Source: Nematostella vectensis (lineage: Eukaryota; Cnidaria; Anthozoa; Actiniaria; Edwardsiidae). Taken from it: a stretch of DNA of 60,000 nucleotides. Below are positions 37,001 through 49,000 of the stretch, one piece after another; the first letter of the stretch is position 1; the number at the start of each line of letters is the position of its first letter. The stretch lies in assembly GCF_932526225.1 (NCBI RefSeq), contig NC_064036.1, positions 16,516,953-16,576,952 of the forward strand, given 5' to 3'. The notes under the pieces were generated by a model. It was given only the letters and a program-made list of their open reading frames with translations. It was not told the origin of the DNA and made no database searches. A program made the translations under genes and the position numbers.

Positions 37001-40000
37001 AGGAACCAGAAAATGACCCTCGTAACTGCACATACCTATGGGTTGCCCGTGGGCCTATGAGTATGGAGGACCAGTCTGAGATGCCAGCGACTCTGACACT
37101 TTACCAGATGATCTTTAATTCCAAACATTTTCTGAAAGGTTTTGGTACTGTTTTTAGGGTAAGTTGTAACAACATTGAAGATAAATAAGCGGAGAAGGCA
37201 TCCAGTATAAATAGTTCAACCCAGTGAACCAACCACTTGAGAGAAATTCAACTTATACCATTGTGTTTAACAATATAAATGATATTCTCTGATCAATTGT
37301 TTAATAAAAGTTTGCATTATCTCAATTTGACTATTTATTATTGTTTTTTCCTTAAGTATAACAAGTTTGTAAACAAATTTATAGGACCTTGGAGGGTGTG
37401 GCCGTAGATTTGAGCACCAGCTTACTGCAGATGCCCACCACCTTGCTGATGCAACATCAGTCGGCAGTAGAATTATATGCTGCTATACACTTTGTAAGTA
37501 TACCATGCACCTTTTAAATGAATGACAAATCTTAAATAACGCAATGAATTGTTGTTATTGCAGGCAAAGAAAATTCTGTTGATTTGTCTAAAACTGAAGA
37601 AAGCAGAGATGAAGAAGGTGAATAAATTTGATGCCATTCTTATCTCTGTGTTATAATCCAGGGCCTCTGAGAGTGGCTCACCCTGAAAGTGGCCCTTAAA
37701 CAAAAACTTGCATGAATTTTGTCTTTTGATAGCTAATTTTTCCTCTATCCTCTCTTAATAAGGGCTAATGCACACATGAAATATTTTATCATTAGTAGCT
37801 CTTTACTACTCCAATGTTGTACTTCTGGTATTTTACATGGTTCACTAATTGGGGGGGGGGGTGAATAGGGGTATATAAATCCGTTGATCCGCAACATTTT
37901 CGGGGCAAATCCGTGGATCCGCAGATATTTCTAGATCCGCATGGTTTGACAGATAAACAATGGGCATTGATTGAAATTCATTTAAAATCCAAAATTCGAC
38001 CGTCAAAGCAGTGAAAATGTGAAATCCGTGCCCAAATTGTCAACAGATCCGTGATCCGCCGTATTTCCAAAATCCGCCAATCCGCTGAAATAATCATCTA
38101 AATCCATAATCCGTGAACATTTCGGGGCCGAATCCGCCGATCCGCGAACCTATTCACCACCCCTAATTCAGTTATTTTTTTATACTGTATATAGGTGTAT
38201 CTGCCTCACACATAAGACTCTAAGCCTTTGCGTTACTATTAAACATTAAAATTGGTTTTCAGTATGCAAGGGAAGAGATTTGACGCTTATGCTTTGTGTT
38301 TGGGAGTCCCCATCACATGACCAATTAGGCCAACCCACTTGTCATCTTGGAATTTTCGACATCAACCGATGGTACCACTCCCAGATGTTACCATCCATAA
38401 GGTAAGCTTAACATATTCTTAAATTGTTACATATTCTCCATTACTCCCTGATCAAAAGGAGATTCAAGAGTTTTGCACAAAGCATCTACTGTACATACTG
38501 TATTTCACATTATTATACAGCTACAAAGCTAGAGTGCTCCAATAGGCTAGTTAGTTGCCTGCTCGGGAACAATGCAACACAGTGCAATGAAAAACACTTT
38601 CAAAATGCTGTAATTAATATTTTATTGACCTATTATGATTGCACCACAAGAAATTTTGGCCATCAAACAATGGGAAACTGCACAGATCCATGAGTTGCCG
38701 TACTGCCTGCACATCAGGGCAATAAAATGTATTTATTCTCTGAGGTAAAGCAGATTCAAGAATCTGAAGATTCAGGAGTTTGGGTACAAGAATTTTCTGC
38801 TTATGGCTGTGAGGCTGTGTTTCTAAGTATCTAAAGAAAAAAAATTATTAAAGCTCTTAGAGGGTATAGCATGGACTGTACTTTTATGTCTTCTGGGTAA
38901 ACCTTGTAGATGGTTTGTGATACCTATTATTCTTAGGTATATCCTTATCATTTATTGTTTCAGAGATGCCATGTTCGGAAGCAAGGACCCAACATGTTCA
39001 TTTTTTGCATTCTTCTCTCTGGCAGAAATCCTAAACATTGCCAGTCCTGATAGCATAGTGGTAAGAAATCATGACCTTGCACAAGGATTTTTAAAATGAT
39101 AGCAAGGCTTAATATTTAGGCCTTGATTTACCAATGGAGTAAAAAATCAAGTTCTATATCAACATGTGAATTTGCACATTAACTGCATCAAATGACTCTA
39201 ATATTGCCCTCTTTTTTAGGATGTCAATGTTATTGAAGGAACTCTTTCAAGGTTTTCTAGTGGATCAGATCCTGCTCAGGAGCAGCACTTCTGGCCAGCT
39301 GCTCTCAGATTTGGTAACTTGATCAGTTCCCTTTTAATTTATCCATCTGTCCATTCATTCTTTCATTGGCCCACTATCAATCAAATATTGTTTCATAGTG
39401 TTGATAGTCGTGTGCAGTGATCATTAAATGCTTAGGGTATATGAATAGTTATTTCCTAACACTGAATACAATTAATTTATGATGTTTTATTAATGCATTC
39501 ATCAGGATGAATGATGAATAATGAAATCAAGGAGGAATTGCATCATTGCTGAAACAATATAAAATTGTACACAGAAATAGAAAATAATTGTCCAATTATT
39601 GTTTCATCATACCATTTCATGAATACCAACATTGAATGGAGACAATGACAATGGTGGGTCTCATGTTTTTTTTTTATTCAACTCAGACACATGCACATTG
39701 ATGGAAACAGGAATAGTCAGGTCAACATTCTTAGGAATACAACGGCAGGTAATAAATCAATTTTGTGAGCTCTTTTTTGCACTACATAGCTTCATGTATC
39801 ACGATATAGCAAGGGCTGGGCATAGGAGGTATGCACACTCACCCAAACTGCCACCTTTGGCTGCAAAGATGCAGTCTGTTGAACAATGACCACATTTTAG
39901 AATTATTTCTTTGGTTGTACACCCTTTTTAGGAAATCCTGGTCATGTGCTATTTTGGCAACTATGTTTAATATAATATTTTTTTCCTAGTGTTAGTTTAA

Positions 40001-43000
40001 ATGGTAAAAGTGTAGTGTAAGCACAAACTTGACATTAACAAAGATTTATTTCATTTGTTAGAAAGTTCAATCAATTTACATATAGATTGATTTTTGTTGC
40101 TCCCGACTATCATGAGCTGTTTTTAAGATACCTGATAGAATATTGGCTAACACTGTAAATTTTAGATTCTCACAGATCTCACCAGACAGTCCTCTCTTGG
40201 ACAGCTTCCTGATGCACATGATTATTTCAACATGTGTTGGATGGCAGGTTTGCTACCAAGAAACTTTGACCTCTCCAAACCTCAAGAAAAATCGGTATGT
40301 AGATTCTATTGGGCTACTTATGTAAATATTTTAGCTTCGCACACTGAAATGTTGCCAAGAGAAAGTCAAAAGTTGTAAAGGCTTACTTGATATCCTTTAA
40401 TATCCTGATTTGGCAGTTTGACAGGTCTTAAAGTATTTCCCACATCAGAATGACCTCATTCAATTGATGGTTTTTATCAGTTGGGCTTAACCAAGAGCTG
40501 ACTGTATTATTTTCCTTTTGGTGTTTTCAGTTCCACCATGAGGCATTATTATCTGTAGCTTTGGAACACAATTTGGTGACCTTTGTGACATCTTTCATTC
40601 ACAAGCTGGGTGCAGAAAGTAAGTTTGTATTATCGTTATACACACCTATTTCAATTAATATTGTTAGTGCAAATGGAAAATGGCAATTGGCTGTTATAAG
40701 ACCAACCACTCCTTATTGGTATAATTATTTGTAAGAATAAAGATGATAAGTAGTATAATCGCAGAAATTATCCACATGTTCCTACAGTCAGTAGAAATTT
40801 GACAAGTTTCATAGTATTTTCTGATAGAAGAACTGCCATTTGACAATGGCCATTTGCCGTTTGCACTGACAATGTTTATTGTAATACAGTAGGTGTATGG
40901 TAGGCAGCTATTTTTTTACTCTGTTGTATATAACCCAGCACTTACTGTATTTTTGAAATTATTTATTTGTATTTGTATTAACCATTGTTGCTAAAGGATT
41001 TTGCTATGTCATCATTGTTATTGAGTCAACTTGTGATTCGTGTGACCTTTCCAGATGTCACTGTATCTGGTATGAGCTTGCGATTGGTTCTTGATTGGGC
41101 ATGGAGCAATGTGGTCAGCAGTAAAGAACAATTAGATCTCCTATGTAAGTCTTCACAAGCAAGCACCTTACAAGAATTCTAGAAGAATTATCTACAATAA
41201 TACTGCACTAACAGGAATTGAAGTCTAGCCAAAATCAGAAAACAATATCCATTATCAATTGAAATGTGTGAGAATGATGCAGTTTGGGTATTCATGGCCA
41301 TGTTTTTCTAAAAGCTTCCTTTAAATCTACCCTTCCCCCATTTGAAATAGTCAATCTTTCTGTCATTGGGCACTACAAAAACATTTTATTGTAAATGTAC
41401 TGTAACATATATAGTGTGATGACATTGTTTTTCATTGTAGATGCTTGTAGCTCCCCAGGTGTTCCTGAGTTTAGATATTGTAAGCTGCTTGTACTGTATA
41501 GCTCCACAGGTGTTCCTGAGTTTAGATATTGTAGCTGCTTGTAGCTCCCCAGGTGTTCCTGAGTTTAGATTTTGTAGATGCTTGTAGCTCCACAGTTGTT
41601 CCTGAGTTTAGATATTGTAAGCTGCTTGTACTGTATAGCTCCCCAGGTTTTTCTGAGTTTAGATATTGTAGCTGCCTGTAGCTCCCCAGGTGTTCCTGAG
41701 TTTAGATGTTGAAGCTGCATGTAGCTCCCCAGGTGTTCCTGAGTTTAGATGTTGTAGCTGCATGTAGCTCCCCAGGTGTTCCTGAGTTTAGATGTTGTAG
41801 CTGCATGTAGCTGTCCAGGTGTTCCTGAGTTTAGATGTTGACGCTGCTTGTAGCTGTCCAGGTGTTCCTGAGTTTAGATGTTGACGCTGCTTGTAGCTCC
41901 CCAGGTGTTCCTGAGTTTAGATGTTGTAGCTGCATGTAGCTCCAGAGAAGTTCCTAAGTTTAGATGTTGTGGCTACTTTGTTTCTGCACAGGTGTTCCAT
42001 TGTTTGATGGTGGTGGAGGAACACCAGATGAGCAAATGCTTGGGATGTTGGAGCACATGGCTGTTAAGTTAAAGAACCTGACAGTGATTTTCCAGGCATT
42101 ATTAGACCAGACAGCACCTTCCACCCAACAAGGTATACATAACCATGACAATCCTTGCTTATCTTATCACCAACAACAATAACATAATTATCACAAACAG
42201 AATCATTACAATCATTACTAACAGTGATCAATTCTAAACTGGAAAAAAAACCTATTAAGTGGAAACATCTTAGGGTCCTGACCCCGTACGCAGTTCTGCT
42301 CAAGGTTAAACCAATCAGCTATCGAGCTATGATTTGGGGTTTGCACGGCTTATCATTGCAAGTGGTCACAAGACACAAAGCGCAGTCCTGCTCTTGCATT
42401 AGCCAATAATGATACAATTATTCACTTCCTTTAGCGCAGGACTGCTCATGTATCAGCGAATCCCGTATTTAGCGTAACATCGGAACATATTGATTAAAAA
42501 TAAACGTGTCACTATATCCAGAGTACTTCTCAATTATCTGTTAAGTACTCGCTTATTTTGAAAAATTTCGGGCTCGTTATGAAAGTAACGCGAAACGGCA
42601 AAACTTGAGCGCAGCCCTGCGCTCGCATTAGCCAATAATGATACAATTATTCACTTCCTGTTGCGCAGGACTGCTCATGTATCAGCGAATCCCGTATTTA
42701 GCGTGATATCGGAACCCATGTGAACTGCTACCTAGCGCCTGGTTAATTAACCTGGTTAATCTACTCGGCTTAGTTTCGTATTTTAACTCAAACATATTGA
42801 TTAAAAATAAACTTCTCACTACATCCAGAGTACTTTTCAATTATCTGTTAAGGACTCGCTTATTTTGAGAAATTTCGGGCTCGTTATGAAAGTAACGCGA
42901 AACGGCAAAACTTGAGCGCAGCCCTGCGCTCGCATTAGCCAATAATGATACAATTATTCACTTCCTGTTGCGCAGGACTGCTCATGTATCAGCGAATCCC

Positions 43001-46000
43001 GTATTTAGCGTATTATCGGAACCCACGTGAAATATGACCTTTTTCTTCTTTGCACAGCTCTCCCAGAATCTCTTTTCGCTATACCAAATATGTCATGTCT
43101 TTCTGTGAACAATTCACCAAGTGGGTATTTTTAGTGTTCCCAGGTCGGACTAATCATACTTGATCTCAATGAACCAAAGACTTGTGATGGCGCGAAACGA
43201 AATTGGCGCCCTTTTAGTCCCGTTGGCTCGAACACGGCTGTATCCAGCCCAAATTTGTCTGCCATCCAAATCAAATATTGTTCTTTTTGCCATCGGTTTC
43301 ATCCAAGAATGACCCATTCGTATTGTTCTCATTATAAAAAGATGCAGGAGAGAAATCTTCTAGCTCACGCTGCACATGATGCCGTGTAACACGAGATCTC
43401 AGGTATTGTTCTCATTATAAAAAGATGCAGGAGAGAAATCTTCTAGCTCACGCTGCACATGATGCCGTGTAACACGAGATCTCAGGGTATGGAATGAATT
43501 GATAAACAATTTACTGTTTCAACAGATTCGGATTATACAGCAAATCAAAGTGCGTTTTCGAACGCAGAACGTGCAATCTGTAATATAGGTGAACTCGAAA
43601 AATACCACCGTGTTTCGAAGCAATCACATACGAAAAACCCCTTTAATAAAGCAAACCTCTAACTACTGAAACATCTCACCGAAACGTGAAAGAGGAAGAT
43701 AGTATACAACATCATCATTTATTACAAGGAGAACGAATAAAAGCCAATCACATTCCCAATCAGTGCGTTTGCAGACGCAACGAGTGTCTAGGATCGATTT
43801 ACAAAGATACATAGGCATGGAAAGCCGGTAAAAATTTTAGTGTACTATGTATCTAAAGTGACTAGCCTTTAAACAATATATCGGCGTTTTCTTACTTTGT
43901 AAGTCAAGCAAGCAAAATGTTTTCTTCATTTCACAGAGATTGGACATAGCCATGCGTTATATTTTCTTCTCAATAGACACTCAAGAGTAGGCTTTGAAAA
44001 CAAACCGGAAACTGTGCGTTTTAAAGACGCAGGCTAGTCAATAGTGTGAAAGAATCTAATTTTCGGTACGAGAAACACATTATGGCGTTTGTAATTGGTT
44101 GTTAGAAGACGAGGTTGATAAAACTTTCTTATTCAAACATCAAAAGCAAGCTGTTATAAGTTGATTTACGTCTAGTTATGTGCTTTGGGAAAGCACCCGA
44201 CTCCGGGACAGATGGAGCACCAAAGGTTGAGCTCTCTGTTGGTGGTCATATGATATGATTAACAAACTGCTATCTTGTAAGCTAGGAGATAAGGCCCGAG
44301 CTAGGGAGCTTTGCTCTTTGCACACAAGCATTCCAAGCACCAGTCGAGCAAAAGAGCGCATCAATATAATTCTAGAGAAAAATCAAAAGATTTGAACAGA
44401 TAATCTGTTTAAAAGAATTTAGCCTATTATCATCCTACAGTATCGTAGATTCATGCATAGGGACAGTCGGATATTACAGCTTGGTGTTACATTTTTTCAA
44501 CTTGACAAAGTTAGCACGTGGGAGCCCCAGCACATATACCCGCGGCTATTTACTCAAGTTGTGGTTGCTTCGAAACATGATGGTATTTTTCGAGTTCACC
44601 TATATTACAGATTGTACGTTTCTGCGTTCGAAAACGCACTTGCTACGTTTTGATTTGCTGCATAATCAGAATCTGTCAATATTTAATTGCAACAACAGCA
44701 AATTGTTTATCAATTCATTCCATACCCTGAGATCTTGTGTTACACGGCATCATGTGCAGCGTGAGCTAGAAGATCTTTTTATAATGAGAACAATACGAAT
44801 GGGTCATTCTTGGAGGGAACCAATTGCAAAAAGAACGTGCAATCTGTAATATACGTAAGGGGTAACGATGGGTACCTTAAAAAATTTTCGCAAAGTCTCG
44901 GAATCTCGGCGTTTTTACGGAAGTCTCGAAGTCTCGTTTTTCCCCACGACATTTTAGGATCTTGGAGCCTCTTTTTGTACCACGTTCTCGGAGTCTCTGT
45001 TAAACGCGATCTGTTTTATGTTGTTACTGCTAAGGGTTTCCCTCTTTTTCGAGTCTCGAGTCTTAAGCCTTTCCGCTCTAGCTATTCTTTTTCAACTAAT
45101 GTTTATGACATACCTCGAGCAAGTTATCTGATGTCCGAACACAAGCTAGTAAAAGCTCGGACACGGATTCCGAAATTTGACTTAAAGTCTCGGGCTCGGA
45201 TTCTAAAACGCGGTCTCGGCGCCTCGGCAAATCTCGAACTTACTCATCGCTACCCCTAAAAGGGGTCTCTAGAACGCGCCAACATCCCAGAACATCGGCT
45301 TTATTCTCAGAGCGTATTGTTCACTGTTTATTGGCAACAAAATGTCTAGTTCTCGGATAAACAACTACTTTTGGAAAATAGTAATCTGGCGGTGTTTAAA
45401 GTTTGCGAGGATATAATATTTTCACTGGCTTTCCATGCCTATATCTGTCTCTTGATCTCGTGCTTGCATGAATATCTAGACCGTTGCATTTTCGAACGCA
45501 CTAATAGACATGCGATTGGTTTTATCCTAAGGGATAAATTACTTGACATTGTTATTTAGGGCCTATCCGCACTTGTCGAACAAAGTTTGTCTGGCCCGAA
45601 CAAAAATGATAACAAATTTTGTCTCGGCCAAAAGTTATTAGCTAAAGTACATCCGCACTTATCGGGCCAAACAAATTAATTACAAACCGCCGACGTCAAT
45701 CAAAATGCATTCTCGTATTTCTGGCGCGAATTAAATTGCACGTGTGGTTTGTTTACCTTTACAATTCGCCATGCTTCCAATGAATTACATCGCTCTACTC
45801 GTGTCGTTTCTGGCAATTTATTCATATTATCGACATCAGCAACAACTTCTACTTCTTCTTTGCTATTGGCAATTTAACGTAATTCACCAGAACGTCATTT
45901 TACAACGCATAAATCGGCGAAGACAACGTTTATTTCGACCATACTGGGTTTTGCCTCGGCCATTGCAGTCATGGTTTGAAATTCATTACCGCCAAAGAAT

Positions 46001-49000
46001 AATTCCCGAGAATTTTTTTTATCGCCAGATGAGAATGAAACGCGTATCGTTTGACTTGCTGTTGGCAACAATTACGCCATATATACGCCGGCAAAACACG
46101 AGATTCAGGAACTGTATTCCTCCCGAGAAAATATTAGCTGTAGCTCTCTATCGATTAGCGCACGGTGGCGGATATGAGAACGCTGGAGTGGCCATAATAG
46201 TTGAAATAATAGTCCCGAGGAAAGTACGCCATGTTGTGACCTCGATTCACTCTGCGAAGATGAACTTTCCCGCGCAATTCGATCACGTTGGGTTATCAAG
46301 TAGGGTGATAATTGACAAAGCTGTCATGTTCGACATGATTTTGACGTTTGGCCTAGTTTTGTAGGGCTCCAAACCTCCCCAGCGGCGTCTTTGTAGTTTG
46401 GCCTGGCCGAACAAATTTTGTCTCAGCCGAACAAACGCATCCGCACTTGTTTCTTACAGTTGATGACAGAATTTGTGTCTAAATAAACAAGTTTTGTACA
46501 AGTGCGGATGGGCCCTTATACCCTGCTTATACTCAAGCTCACCAAACTATAGACAAAAATGCTCAATGAAATAAATTGTAGTCCACTACTTTGAATGTAA
46601 ACCCAGGAAGGTGACATGAATGTAGGAAATATTATGAACTTATACCCAAAATTAAGCAAACCAAAAGCACATAACTAGCTTTAAAGACGTAAATCAACTA
46701 TAAATCAACTAATAACAGCTTGCTTTGATGTTTGAACAAGAAAAATTATATCATGTTCTTACAAGCAATTACAAGCGCCATGTGTTTCTTGTACCGAAAA
46801 TTAGATTCTTCTACACTATTGACTAGCCTGCGTCTTTAAAACGCACACTTTCCGGTTTGTTCGGGCCTTATCTCCTAGCTTACAAGATGGCAGTTTTTTA
46901 ATCATATCATATGACCACCAACAGAGAGCTCAACCTTTGGTGCTCCATCTGTCCCGGAGTCGGGTGCTTTCCTAAAGCACATAACTAGACGTAAATCAAC
47001 TTATAACAGCTTGCTTTTGATGTTTGAATAAGAAAGTTGTATCAACCTCGTCTTCTAACAACCAATTACAAACGTCATAATGTGTTTCTCGTACCGAAAA
47101 TTAGATTCTTTCACACTATTGACTAGCCTGCGTCTTTAAAACGCACAGTTTCCGGTTTGTTTTCAAAGCCTACTCTTGAGTGTCTATCGAGAAGTATAAC
47201 GCATGGCTATGTCCGATCTCTGTGAAATGAACAAAACATTTTGCGTGCTTGACTTACAAAGTAAGAAAACGCCGATATATTGTTTAAAGGCTAGTCACTT
47301 TAGATACATAGTACACTAAAATTTTTACCGGCTTTCCATGCCTATGTATCTTTGTAAATCGATCCTAGACACTCGTTGCGTCTGCAAACGCACTGATTGG
47401 GAATGTGATTGGCTTTTATTCGTTCTCCTTGCAATAAATGATGATGTTGTATACTATCTTCCTCTTTCACGTTTCGGTGAGATGTTTCAGTAGTTAGAGG
47501 TTTGCTTTATTAAAGGGGTTTTCCGTATGTGATTGCTTCGAAACACGATGGTATTTTTCGAGTTCACCTATATTACAGATTGCACGTTCTGCGTTCGAAA
47601 ACGCACTTTGATTTGCTGTATAATCCGAATCTGTTGAAACAGTAAATTGTTTATCAATTCATTCCATACCCTGAGATCTCGTGTTACACGGCATCATGTG
47701 CAGCGTGAGCTAGAAGATTTCTCTCCTGCATCTTTTTATAATGAGAACAATACGAATGGGTCATTCTTGGATGAAACCGACGGCAAAAAGAACAATATTT
47801 GATTTGGATGCAGACAAATTTGGGCTGGATACAGCCGTGATCGAGCCAAGCCACAGGACTAAAAGGGCGCCAATTTCGTTTCGCGCCATCACAAGTCTTT
47901 GGTTCATTGAGATCAAGTATGATTAGTCCGACCTGGGAACACTAAAAATATCCACTTGGTGAATTGTTCACAGGAAGACATGACATATTTGGTATAGCGA
48001 AAAGAGATTCTGGGAGAGCTGTGCAAAGAAGAAAAAGGTCATTACTAGGGTAAGCCAATTCGAGTGTCCTTGGTGTTGGTTTTAGAAATAGCTTGTTTAA
48101 TGACTTGTTAAAGTTCGAGTACTATACGTAGTTTTGAAGATGTAAGGCTACTCCTTTTATTTTCTAAAGTCATCTTCTCCATTTGATCTCTTCTGACCCC
48201 TAGTCCGCGTTAATTATCGTTATCACCGGCAATCTGCATCTGTTGACAGAAGGCTATTTGTATTTACCTTTTTGCGGGATAAGAATGATTCCGTGTGATT
48301 GGTCAAGTCGCGTCGAAGAACGCGGAATCACGAAGGCTCAAATTTCAAGATCATTTCATTGGCTGACTGGCGTTCTCCAGACGCGTTGAATTAAGGCTAT
48401 TGAAGTGACGGTCTCTGATTGGTTGACCCGCGTTTTGAGGACGTGAAAACAACGCTCTCGCAAAAGTACACATTTAAATGGGAAAGTACATTTTTAAATG
48501 GGAAAGTGTTAGTGACACGTTTATTTTTAATCAATATGTTCCGATGTTACGCTAAATACGGGATTCGCTGATACATGAGCAGTCCTGCGCTAAAGGAAGT
48601 GAATAATTGTATCATTATTGGCTAATGCAAGAGCAGGACTGCGCTTTGTGTCTTGTGACCACTTGCAATGATAAGCACTCCAACTCGCGTTGCTATACGT
48701 TATAGCCAGCTTGATCATACTAATGTTATTTTTGATTTGATAAGATAACAGCCGCTTTGCTAACAGTGGAGTACAAAATATATTGAAAGATAAGCACAAA
48801 ACGGTGCAGTCGTGCGCGAAACTCGTAATTAACTCACAAGTTTTCCCGTTTCGCATCACTTTCATAACTATAGACATGTTTACTTTTAAACAACATGTTT
48901 GATTGAAAATACGAAACTAAGCAGAGTAGATTAACCAAGTGGCAGGTACAAGGGCATAAGCTGCTCTGCGCTAGGTAGAAGTTCACATGGGTTCCGATAT

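Noticed and set aside
40174-40294. Alternative acceptor for ELYS exon at 40175
   Set aside because: It breaks the frame (the previous exon ends in phase 0). The acceptor at 40165 keeps the phase and the ELYS-like sequence.
44453-45259. Plus-strand frames of 66-149 residues inside the composite element
   Set aside because: They cross element boundaries and degenerate TCTCGG repeats, with no recognisable protein family.
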